Assembly (NCBI GenBank): GCA_022614965.1
Contig: JAKEHO010000001.1
Location: 1 to 52,062 of the forward strand
Direction of reading: 5' to 3'
DNA length: 52,062 bases
DNA from: Gammaproteobacteria bacterium
GTDB lineage: Bacteria > Pseudomonadota > Gammaproteobacteria > JAKEHO01
Numbering within the stretch: the stretch's first letter is position 1; each line of letters starts with the position of its first letter. The translations under genes were made by a program, and so were the position numbers. The notes beneath the pieces are model-generated. The model was not told where the DNA came from and searched no databases. It was given only the letters and a program-made list of their open reading frames with translations. Shown here piece by piece: positions 17,402-25,131 of this stretch.

Positions 17402-17536
17402 CGGTTTCGTGAACGCTTCGTCGACAAGGGCCGCTACCGAACTTACTTGAGCACTATCCCTACCTACCTGATCATCGCGCCGTTTCCGGCATTTATCGGA
17501 TTGCAAGGCTACGTTGCCGCATTAGCAGGACCCTAA
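17402..17536 (+). pseudogene. Glucokinase 3' fragment (glk remnant)
   Basis: A 44-codon open frame ends in TAA and reads like the C-terminus of bacterial glucokinase (PF02685). Its opening RFRERFVDKGRYRTYL continues through IPTYLI to the terminal FIGLQGYVAAL. The family ends with F...F.DKGR...L..IP......P...GL.G. There is no start and no room for one: the tRNA-Arg gene begins immediately upstream. Only the last seventh of a roughly 330-residue enzyme remains. It most likely records a deletion or element excision at the tRNA 3' end. The similarity is by eye, over a short stretch. Confidence 0.65.
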
Positions 17537-17568
17537 CTATTACGCTGCCGATCCTCAAATACGTCCTG

Positions 17569-18861
17569 TCAGCTCTCCTGAGAGACCTTTTGGGTCGTCA
17601 CAGATAAGCGCTGTATCAGCGTCCTAAGGAATACCTTGAGGAAACGCACCTGACATTCGAGAGACACCTGTGAGATCACCGTTGACTTAATCTTCAGCAA
17701 CGATGTCTCGCCCTCAGCGACGATGGTCGCCGTACGTTTGCTTTTGGTGAGATATCCCATCTCACCAAAACAGTCACCGTCACCTAGGATTCTAATGCGC
17801 TTATTACCTTTCATCACAACGACGCTTCCAAAAACGATGATATAAAACGAATCGTCAATATCACCTTCAACAATGATTTCCTGGCCATGCCTGTACTCCA
17901 ACCACGCGCTGGCCCGTAGGATTTCCCAAATCTCTGTGTCCGGAAATCCTTTAAAGAATTCGAGCTGCTTGACGGCGTTGAATCTTTCCTGAGCGGCGAC
18001 GTCTTCCCGCGTACCTTCGAGGTGCTTAAACGCTTTGCTCAAATCAGAAGCAAGCTCTAAACCCATTTGGTAGCGCTCATCCGGATCCTTTTTCATAGCC
18101 TTGCTTACAATCTCCTCGAGGACTTCCGGGATATCAGCGCGATAGTTACGCATTGGTGGTGGTTCTTCGTTCAGAATCTTATGAACGAGGCGGGAAAACT
18201 TATTCGCTTCGAAAGGATGTTTTCCCGTCAACATCTCGTACATCACAACCCCAAGGGAAAAAAGGTCAGTGCGGTTAGTAATGTAATCCTCCTTGAGCTG
18301 TTCAGGCGCCATATAGCGTGGCGACCCTACCATACCTATTGGCATGGTTTCTGTAGCATCGTGTTTCGTAATGTGTGCGATGCTGAAATCACCGATCTTC
18401 ACGTCCTTGTCTTCGGTAAGCAGGATATTTGATGGCTTAATGTCGCGGTGGATCACACCCTTCCGGTGTGCGTAGTCGAGCGCCTTGGCACATTTAAAGA
18501 TGATCTCTACAACCTTCTCTATCGGAAGTAGATTGTCCTGTCTAGAATAAGACTTTAAGGTATACCCACCGGATACATATTCCATGACGATGTAGCAGTA
18601 TTCCGCATCAACCCCGGCGTCATGGACATTGATAATATTTGGGTGGGTCAGCATCCCAGCCGTATGGGCTTCATTGAAAAACATTTTGCGATACTGAGCA
18701 CCGGACTCCTTGTCATTTAGCGATTCCGACAGTGCCACTTTGATGGCTACATTTCGGTCCGCATAAGGATCGTACCCAAGGTAAACGATCCCCATGCTAC
18801 CGCGGCTCAGCTCATCGGCGACTTCGTACTTACCTAGCTTCTTTGGAACGGAGTCTTCCAT
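17569..18861 (-). CDS. Ser/Thr protein kinase with C-terminal cyclic-nucleotide-binding domain (copy 1)
   Basis: A 430-residue soluble protein. The eukaryote-like kinase domain (about 11-275) has the Gly loop RGSMGIVY, Lys41 in VAIK, HRDIKPSN (138-145) and MAPE (184-187). The DFG motif is changed to DFS (158-160). A cyclic-nucleotide-binding domain (about 300-415) has FGEMGY (365-370) followed by KRTATI, including the conserved Glu and Arg of a phosphate-binding cassette. No membrane segment is present. It aligns without gaps to the copy at 21163-22455. Likely role: kinase controlled by cAMP or another nucleotide; substrate unknown. I chose ATG 18861; GTG 18864 lies just before it. It is divergent from the CBS gene. 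Confidence 0.88.
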   Translation of the reverse strand: MEDSVPKKLGKYEVADELSRGSMGIVYLGYDPYADRNVAIKVALSESLNDKESGAQYRKMFFNEAHTAGMLTHPNIINVHDAGVDAEYCYIVMEYVSGGYTLKSYSRQDNLLPIEKVVEIIFKCAKALDYAHRKGVIHRDIKPSNILLTEDKDVKIGDFSIAHITKHDATETMPIGMVGSPRYMAPEQLKEDYITNRTDLFSLGVVMYEMLTGKHPFEANKFSRLVHKILNEEPPPMRNYRADIPEVLEEIVSKAMKKDPDERYQMGLELASDLSKAFKHLEGTREDVAAQERFNAVKQLEFFKGFPDTEIWEILRASAWLEYRHGQEIIVEGDIDDSFYIIVFGSVVVMKGNKRIRILGDGDCFGEMGYLTKSKRTATIVAEGETSLLKIKSTVISQVSLECQVRFLKVFLRTLIQRLSVTTQKVSQES

Positions 18862-19265
18862 CACGGATCAATTAGATTTCCCCTGAGGCCGTACGCTTAG
18901 GCGCTGTGTCCGTCACGATGCACTCCCCGCGAGGTGCTTGGTTGGCCCCCGCTGTGAGGATGCACTGGGATATACGCCAAATCGCGTAGCTTACTACGGG
19001 CATCCACAGAAAGCAGCGGCTCGCCCGGGGCTAAGTCCATCCAAGCGCGCGCATTATTTCCCAGGGGCAACGACTAACCCCCAGAAACCGCAGCAAAATA
19101 TGGGTTTGTTCAAAGCCGTACCCGGGATCTCGTCTCGCGGTTGTGATCAGCCTTTAACGGTGCCAAACTATATATTGAATCCCCGGGGCCAACGGGGCCG
19201 AACAACGATAAGAGACCTTCCCTTTCCGGTCTGCCCCTGTTGGATCCTGGCGTCGGAGGAGGGTC
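18862..19265. other. Divergent control region between kinase 1 and the CBS gene
   Basis: This 404-bp region has no recognisable gene; a 135-codon plus frame crosses it but enters the CBS gene out of frame and has random-looking composition. A patch at about 19165-19180 contains TATATATTGAAT and could hold a -10 element for the CBS gene. The small GC-rich inverted sequence CCCCGGGGCC lies next to it. GGAGGAGGG before 19266 is a strong ribosome site. Confidence 0.45.
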
Positions 19266-19703
19266 ATGACGACGACAGCACGACAGCTATTGGAGCTGAC
19301 AGGCTATCAAATCTGTTCCATATCACCCGATGCGACAGTCTTTGATGCCATCAAATTGATGTCAGAAAAGCAGGTTGGCGCCCTCTTGGTCATGGAAGCG
19401 GACAAGCTAGTCGGCATCATCTCCGAACGTGACTACACGAGAAAAATCGTGTTGAATAATCGTTCGTCGCGTACTACGCAGGTCAGGGAGATTATGACAG
19501 AAAACGTTGTTGGCGTTCGCCCGGAGCAGACTATTGAAGAATGCTTGGTACTGATGTCCGAACACCACATTCGGCACCTTCCCGTAACGGAAGACGGAAA
19601 ACCGATCGGCGTACTCTCCGTCATGGATGTCGTCAAAGATATCATCTCAGCGAAAGAGTTCATCATACAGCAGCTTGAGAACTATATCGTCGGTTCGGTT
19701 TAA
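19266..19703 (+). CDS. Two-CBS-domain protein
   Basis: A 145-residue protein made of little more than a tandem pair of CBS domains (about 10-65 and 77-135), which together usually bind adenine nucleotides or S-adenosylmethionine. Typical features are MSEKQVGALLVMEADKLVG and GIISERDYTRKI in the first. The second has the corresponding MSEHHIRHLPVTEDGKPIG and GVLSVMDVVKDI. The start ATG has a strong SD, GGAGGAGGG, 4 bp upstream. It stands 126 bp before the repeat protein on the same strand, between the two kinase genes. Its role as a nucleotide sensor for that cluster is inference. Confidence 0.9.
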   Translation: MTTTARQLLELTGYQICSISPDATVFDAIKLMSEKQVGALLVMEADKLVGIISERDYTRKIVLNNRSSRTTQVREIMTENVVGVRPEQTIEECLVLMSEHHIRHLPVTEDGKPIGVLSVMDVVKDIISAKEFIIQQLENYIVGSV

Positions 19704-19829
19704 CCACATCCGCATAAGGATGCTGTTCCGAAAGGCCTGCTACTGTGTGATAGCATCTCAGCATGGTGGAGATGTCAAGAGTTACACGAGTAGTGCTGTA
19801 TTCCTCCCGTTTTCAGGGGTTTCTCTAAC

Positions 19830-20912
19830 ATGCGATCGACCAATACGGTAATCGCCATTGTCCTTGTCGCAGTAGTGCTCGGCGGCTTGATCTATGTGTA
19901 CCGCGATGCGCCGTTCCCCTGGTCCCCTGACAGTTACCAGTCGGCGCTGGATAGGCCCGGGCGGGCTATCAAGCAATCTGGTCAGGACACAGAACAGAGT
20001 TCAAAGGTCGATCCAGGTCTGGAGAAAGAAGCAAAAGAGTACATCCGTGAAATTACGGAAGCAGAAAATAAACCCCTGCCCGCCGGCGACGCGGATGACT
20101 TTGTTACCGAAAATCAGCCAATATCGATGTTCCCCAAGGAAAACGTTGAGGTCGTAGCACCTTCTGAAATCGTTGCAGATCCTTCGCTGGCTTTAGATAC
20201 ACCTATCACAGTCATTAGAGAAACCGAACAAATTGAAATTAGCACACCACAGGGATTGGCGGCCGATGCCGGTAGTGATCCAAATCAGCCGATAAAGATA
20301 TTGGAGAACGGCGAAATCAGAGAAACGACTGTAGGACAAGTCTTGGAAGATTACGCGGAGACACCAGATGCTCCAATCAGCCTAGTAAAGAAAGTTGAAA
20401 ACCTGGAGGTCACCACCGTTGGCGAGCTACAAAAGGACGAGTCTTTGATGGCAAAGCCGAAGATTAAGATCATACGCAAGCCATACCGTTTGGAGACAAC
20501 GTCGGTCGGGGAGCTTTTAATGGGAGAGCTCGTGCTCGGTGGGGACACCGTATTTTATGTTCGCAGTGTAACCGAGGTAGACAACCAAGGGATATGGGGG
20601 ATCGTGCATCATGCTGTGATCGACAATTTTGCAAAAGGAATCGCGATCCGGCGTGGCGAAGACGTCGGGACCTATCAGGTCGAAATTCCCAAGGATGCCG
20701 ACGAAAGGTTGCTCGACGAATCCAGTTCATTTCTTGGCCGTGAAATCGACGAAAAAACCCGTGACTCCTACGTCTATAACTTTAACGAGGGACGCATGGG
20801 ACGGAACCCGGACTTCATCTATCCTGGCCAGGAAATCGTCATCGTCGGATTTGAGCCCAAAGAACTCGTCGCCATTTACGAGCACTTTGTCACTCGCGCC
20901 GGCACGCATTAG
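19830..20912 (+). CDS. Membrane-anchored protein with five ~28-residue repeats and a LysM-like end
   Basis: A 360-residue protein not known to me. One N-terminal membrane helix (about 6-24) suggests an anchor with the rest in the periplasm. After a charged Gln/Glu-rich linker (45-90), five repeats follow at about 95-123, 124-151, 152-180, 181-208 and 209-235. Their consensus is roughly PI-hydrophobic-x5-E-x-TTVGELL-x-D. The later part has GGDTVFYVRSVTEV and NPDFIYPGQEIVIVG (326-340). The latter looks like the end of a LysM domain, although the full domain is not clear. It follows the CBS gene and is convergent with kinase 2. A wall-linked receptor or scaffold is a guess. Confidence 0.72.
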   Translation: MRSTNTVIAIVLVAVVLGGLIYVYRDAPFPWSPDSYQSALDRPGRAIKQSGQDTEQSSKVDPGLEKEAKEYIREITEAENKPLPAGDADDFVTENQPISMFPKENVEVVAPSEIVADPSLALDTPITVIRETEQIEISTPQGLAADAGSDPNQPIKILENGEIRETTVGQVLEDYAETPDAPISLVKKVENLEVTTVGELQKDESLMAKPKIKIIRKPYRLETTSVGELLMGELVLGGDTVFYVRSVTEVDNQGIWGIVHHAVIDNFAKGIAIRRGEDVGTYQVEIPKDADERLLDESSSFLGREIDEKTRDSYVYNFNEGRMGRNPDFIYPGQEIVIVGFEPKELVAIYEHFVTRAGTH

Positions 20913-21162
20913 CCTTACGCTGGAATTTCCGGTACCTTTGCTGCCTCCACAAGGGAGTGGGACCTTGGGCTTGCCATCGAGGAAATGTCTTCGGGTGCGA
21001 GAATCAATGCCGGTGAGCCGCGTCCCAACCTTCATATCGATGGTGCCAGACTCAGTGAGTTTCACGACTTGTCAACCATGGGACTGGTTGACGTGTACAG
21101 AACTGCCGCCGGTTTACGCTGAAAGTTTAGTAAAACAAAAGCATTCTTATGGTGCTTGAACT

Positions 21163-22455
21163 CTATGATTGGCTCCGTGCGATTTCTGTGGTTGCGGACA
21201 GACGTTCAACAAGTGTGCGCAGGAACACTTTGCTAAATCGTAATTGACACTCGATCGATACCTGCTCGATCAGCGTTGCGTTAATCTTCATTAAAGTTAC
21301 AAAACTCTTGGCAATAATGGACGCCGTCCGTTTGCTCTTGGTGATGTAGCCCATCTCGCCAAAGCATTCGCCTTCTTTTAAGGTGCTGAGACGCTTGCGT
21401 CCCTTCCTAACTTCTACCTCCCCCGAGGCGATGATATAGAAGGAATCCTCAATGTCCCCGGCTCTGATAATCTCATCGCCCGGTTCGTGTTCCTGCCAGG
21501 AACTGGCTTCTACGATCTCCCAGATTTCTGACTCCGGAAACTCTTGGAAGAAATTGAGTTGGCGAATAATATCAAATTTTTCATTCTTGGAAATTTCTAC
21601 TTTCGGATACCCCAGATAATCAAAAACAAGACTGAGATCTGCGGCGAGATTTAGGCCCATCTTGTACCGCTTTTGAGGATTCTTTTCTAGCGTGTGTTTA
21701 ACGATTTTCTCCAGCACATCGGGCAGATCGGGCCGATGATTTCTCATCGGCAGAGGCTCCTCATTGATTATTCTGTGGATCAACTGAGAAAACGTGTCTG
21801 CAGCAAATGGGTGATGCCCCGTTAGCAGTTCATACATCACAATACCTAGCGAGAAGAGATCGCTTTGCTTGGTAATATAATCCTCCTGTACATGCTCCGG
21901 TGACATATATCGTGGCGACCCGACAAAACCCATTGGCATCGTGTTGGAACCATCTGATGTGACGACATGAGCAATGCTAAAATCGCTGATCTTGACATCC
22001 TGATCCTCGGTCACCAAGATATTAGTAGGTTTGATATCGCGGTGTACTACCCCCTGACGGTGTGCATAATCAAGGGCCTTGGCGCATTTGAAGGCAATTT
22101 CCACAACCTTTTCTACGGGAAGCAGATCGTCTGGGCGGGAATAAGACCTCAAGGTATTGCCGCCAGGCACATGTTCCATTACCAGGTAGCACGCATTGCC
22201 TTCTATGCCTGCATCATAAACCGCAATAATGTTTGGATGCTTCAGCAAACCAGCGATATGCGCCTCATTTAGGAACATTTTCCTGAAGCGCGCCTGCGCG
22301 GCGTTATCTTTCAACGAATCAGCAATCGCAACCTTAAGCGCAACGGGACGGTCAGCGAAGGGGTCGTGTCCAAGATACACAACACCCATGTTGCCGCGGC
22401 CAATCTGTTTGATAACCTCGTATTTACCAAGCTTCTCTAGAACGGTCTCGGGCAT
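21163..22455 (-). CDS. Ser/Thr protein kinase with C-terminal cyclic-nucleotide-binding domain (copy 2)
   Basis: A 430-residue paralogue of the kinase at 17569-18861, alignable over its whole length without a gap. The kinase domain (about 11-275) has GRGNMGVVY, Lys41 in VALK, HRDIKPTN (138-145), DFS in place of DFG (158-160) and SPE in place of APE (185-187). The nucleotide-binding domain (about 300-415) has FGEMGY (365-370) and KRTASI. The linker between the domains (about 280-300) and the C-terminal tail diverge most. It is convergent with the repeat-protein gene and 234 bp divergent from SCO1. Cyclic-nucleotide control of phosphorylation is inferred from the domains. Confidence 0.88.
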   Translation of the reverse strand: MPETVLEKLGKYEVIKQIGRGNMGVVYLGHDPFADRPVALKVAIADSLKDNAAQARFRKMFLNEAHIAGLLKHPNIIAVYDAGIEGNACYLVMEHVPGGNTLRSYSRPDDLLPVEKVVEIAFKCAKALDYAHRQGVVHRDIKPTNILVTEDQDVKISDFSIAHVVTSDGSNTMPMGFVGSPRYMSPEHVQEDYITKQSDLFSLGIVMYELLTGHHPFAADTFSQLIHRIINEEPLPMRNHRPDLPDVLEKIVKHTLEKNPQKRYKMGLNLAADLSLVFDYLGYPKVEISKNEKFDIIRQLNFFQEFPESEIWEIVEASSWQEHEPGDEIIRAGDIEDSFYIIASGEVEVRKGRKRLSTLKEGECFGEMGYITKSKRTASIIAKSFVTLMKINATLIEQVSIECQLRFSKVFLRTLVERLSATTEIARSQS

Positions 22456-22688
22456 GGCTGCAACGTATGTTAATTTGGGTGAGATTCAACTATACGAACG
22501 ACCCGAGGTGAACAAGTGCACTACACACCTCCAGGCCGCGCAACGGATCATGGTACTGGAAAATAGGCAGTGTGGGTAGCCGACGTCGCCTCGATTGAAC
22601 ACTGCCAACATGAATATAAGTAAGAAAGCACAATCGTTGATGCACTGTCGCTCAACGGGATCGGATAAAGATCAGGTATAATCGTGCC

Positions 22689-23345
22689 ATGGTCAGCAGA
22701 CGTTCGATCACTGTTGCCACTGTGGCGGGAGGACTTGTTGCGCTTGGGATGGGTCTAGGGGTGTTTTTATCCGTGCAGGGCATCATCCCAAGAGGTGCAG
22801 ACGCCCAGAGAATTGAGGGGCTGTTATGGCCCAATCCAAAAAGGGTGGAGGCCTTTACCCTCATTGACCAAAACGGTGCTGTCTTCGATCTAGAAAGCCT
22901 AAAAGGCAAGTGGTCTTTCGTATTCTTTGGATATACCCATTGTCCGGACGTATGCCCCGTAACCCTCACTGTGTTCAATGCAGTCCACGATAAGCTCGCT
23001 GAACACCCCTCTTTAAGCGATGATTACCAATTTATCTTCGTCTCAGTTGACCCAGAGCGGGACACTCCAGATAAACTTCGTAGCTATGTTAGCTACTTCA
23101 ATAAGACATTTATTGGGCTGGGTGGGACTGAACAGCAAGTTGCCTCACTCACCGGGCAATTGGGTGTTCTACACGTGCGCACGGAGGCAAACGGATCACA
23201 GGATTATCTTGTAGACCATACGGCAAGCGTATTTCTCATCGACCCGTTAGCGCGTCTGGTCGCCATCTTTTCGCAGCCGCAGGAGGCCGAGCAAATGGCA
23301 AGCCGGTATGTCGACATCCGGCATTTTGTAGAAGCCAACATATGA
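22689..23345 (+). CDS. SCO1/SenC family copper chaperone
   Basis: A 218-residue thioredoxin-fold protein that delivers copper to the CuA site of cytochrome c oxidase. The N-terminal membrane anchor is about residues 10-30. The copper motif is CPDVC, in FGYTHCPDVCPVTL. The distant His ligand lies in VDHTASVFLID, and VSVDPERDTP is another family hallmark. The stop overlaps the next gene as ATGA, so SCO and the PCu(A)C chaperone are translationally coupled, a functional pair. No oxidase genes are in the window. Confidence 0.94.
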   Translation: MVSRRSITVATVAGGLVALGMGLGVFLSVQGIIPRGADAQRIEGLLWPNPKRVEAFTLIDQNGAVFDLESLKGKWSFVFFGYTHCPDVCPVTLTVFNAVHDKLAEHPSLSDDYQFIFVSVDPERDTPDKLRSYVSYFNKTFIGLGGTEQQVASLTGQLGVLHVRTEANGSQDYLVDHTASVFLIDPLARLVAIFSQPQEAEQMASRYVDIRHFVEANI

Positions 23346-23797
23346 CGATGCAGACACGAACCTTGCAGGTGCTGCTCGGATCCGTAATGCTCGCCATAAG
23401 CCTCAACTCATTAGCGGAATGCGCCATCAAGATACAGAATGCGTGGATACGTGAAGGACCGCCGACCGCGACAGTCCTAGCTGCCTACCTCGAAGTCGAA
23501 AATCTGACCAACACGACATTAAAGCTGATAGGCACGGAAAGCCCGTCCTTCGAACGTGTCGAGATCCATCGCACCGAGATGAAAAACGGGATCGCAACGA
23601 TGCATAGGTACGATAGCGTCATCCTCGCACCAAACAGTCAAGTCATATTCTCACCTGGAGATTATCATCTAATGCTCATAGGTCCAAAAGGGCCTCTTCA
23701 CGCGGGTGACACTGTGAAACTTGAATTGACATTCGACGGCGGTTCAACGATTCCTGTCACAGCAACGGTGCGCAAAGCCCCGCCTCACAACCAATAA
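23342..23797 (+). CDS. PCu(A)C periplasmic copper chaperone
   Basis: A 151-residue secreted protein of the PCu(A)C family, which passes Cu(I) to SCO or to the CuA centre of cytochrome oxidase. The signal peptide covers about residues 1-25 (ends LNSLAE). The copper ligands follow the family pattern H...M...H.M: VEIHRTEM (first His and Met), ATMH, and YHLMLIG for the last His and Met. It overlaps SCO1 by ATGA. A cupredoxin-like beta fold is expected. Confidence 0.92.
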   Translation: MTMQTRTLQVLLGSVMLAISLNSLAECAIKIQNAWIREGPPTATVLAAYLEVENLTNTTLKLIGTESPSFERVEIHRTEMKNGIATMHRYDSVILAPNSQVIFSPGDYHLMLIGPKGPLHAGDTVKLELTFDGGSTIPVTATVRKAPPHNQ

Positions 23798-23816
23798 CGA
23801 ACAATGGCCAAGTTCT

Positions 23817-24737
23817 GTGTCCACGCCTGATCTGACAGCCTCGCCGGCGGAGCGGCCGTCTCGCCGCATCGCGGACCACCTGATGACGCTGCCACAATAC
23901 CTGTTGCCTCACCATTTCGCCTCGCGCCTGGTATTTCTCGCAACTCGCCTGAAATTCAGGCCGTGGAAGAATTGGTTGATAAGATGGTTTATAAACCGCT
24001 ACGGCGTTGATATGAGTGTTGCAGAGCACGCGAGTCCCCTTGCCTATCCGGACTTTAACAGCTTTTTCACTAGGGCATTGCGTAAAGGGGCACGTCCTAT
24101 CTGCGACGATAAAGATGCGATCACAAGCCCGATCGATGGCACACTGAGTGAGATCGGATGCATCGAGGACGGTCACCTGTTCCAAGCCAAGGGACGCACT
24201 TATGCTCTGGAATCACTGCTCGGCGGGGATAAAGCACTTGCACGCTCATTCGCAGACGGCGCGTCTGCAACGCTCTACCTGCCGCCTAAGAATTATCACA
24301 GGATTCATATGCCGATCGATGGTTGCCTGACCGCAATGATGTACGTTCCTGGGCGCCTATTTGCGGTGAATCCGCGCACAACACGGGTTGTTCCAGGACT
24401 CTATTCGCGCAATGAACGGCTGATCTCCATCTTCGACACACAGGCGGGCCGGACTGCTCTCATCATGGTGGGTGCCCTGTTCGTTGGCGGTATCGAGACG
24501 ATTTGGACAGGGCGCATCGCCCCCCGCCTGCATCGTCAAATGACCCTCTGGCGCCCCGAACAGTTTGCCGCCCTGCCGATTGCACTTAAACGGGGAGAAG
24601 AATTGGGGCGGTTTAACTTGGGATCTACCGTCATCCTCCTGCATGCGCCCGGACGTATCGAGTGGTCAGCCAACATCCAGCCCGGGGGAACAGTGCATAT
24701 TGGGGAGCCGCTCGGATCGATCATCCCCGATAGATGA
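23817..24737 (+). CDS. psd: Phosphatidylserine decarboxylase
   Basis: A 306-residue enzyme that makes phosphatidylethanolamine in the inner membrane. Self-cleavage at the LGST motif (FNLGSTVILL) produces the pyruvoyl alpha subunit. Other family landmarks are PDFNSFFTR, the catalytic Asp in SPIDGTLSEIG, and YHRIHMPIDG with its His. The start is uncertain: GTG 23817 is used, without a strong SD; ATG 23883 (MTLPQYLLPHH) is possible. It follows PCu(A)C by 19 bp, perhaps cotranscribed; no functional link is obvious. Confidence 0.93.
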   Translation: MSTPDLTASPAERPSRRIADHLMTLPQYLLPHHFASRLVFLATRLKFRPWKNWLIRWFINRYGVDMSVAEHASPLAYPDFNSFFTRALRKGARPICDDKDAITSPIDGTLSEIGCIEDGHLFQAKGRTYALESLLGGDKALARSFADGASATLYLPPKNYHRIHMPIDGCLTAMMYVPGRLFAVNPRTTRVVPGLYSRNERLISIFDTQAGRTALIMVGALFVGGIETIWTGRIAPRLHRQMTLWRPEQFAALPIALKRGEELGRFNLGSTVILLHAPGRIEWSANIQPGGTVHIGEPLGSIIPDR

Positions 24738-24808
24738 GTTTGAAACGCGATGGCAGGAGGCGTGATAGTCGACTCCCTAATAGATGCTGAGTGCAGACAG
24801 CCCCACAC

Positions 24809-25126
24809 TTATCGCCTGTCCAGATGTTTTTTCAGGTCGTGGCGGTAGATAAAGCCTGGCAAAGCAAACACCACAAATAGACTGAAGGTGACGGCGTAGA
24901 ATTCCCAATCTTGGGAATGCAACTCGCCGGTTACTTTTTTTTCGAGACCCAGCGCCAACAGCCCCGTCAGGAAATACAGCAGCAACCATTCCAATAGGCG
25001 CATCCATGGCCGCTTCCCTTTGCCACTTGTGGCGAGGAAGAACAGAAATCGATCACTTATCCAAGGAAGGTTCGCGGCAAAAATAGCAACGAGGACAAGT
25101 AGCCAGGCAGCAATATGGGTAGACAT
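24809..25126 (-). CDS. DUF2818 membrane protein after nuoN
   Basis: A 105-residue protein with three hydrophobic segments (about 5-24, 43-62 and 75-93). It matches the DUF2818 pattern: N-terminal NLPW, central LLEWLLLYF, and a C-terminal basic tail RHDLKKHLDRR. In many beta- and gammaproteobacteria this gene follows nuoN, as here (5 bp gap). The function is unknown; a role in complex I assembly or stability is a guess from position. Confidence 0.85.
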   Translation of the reverse strand: MSTHIAAWLLVLVAIFAANLPWISDRFLFFLATSGKGKRPWMRLLEWLLLYFLTGLLALGLEKKVTGELHSQDWEFYAVTFSLFVVFALPGFIYRHDLKKHLDRR

Positions 25127-25131
25127 GTCAC

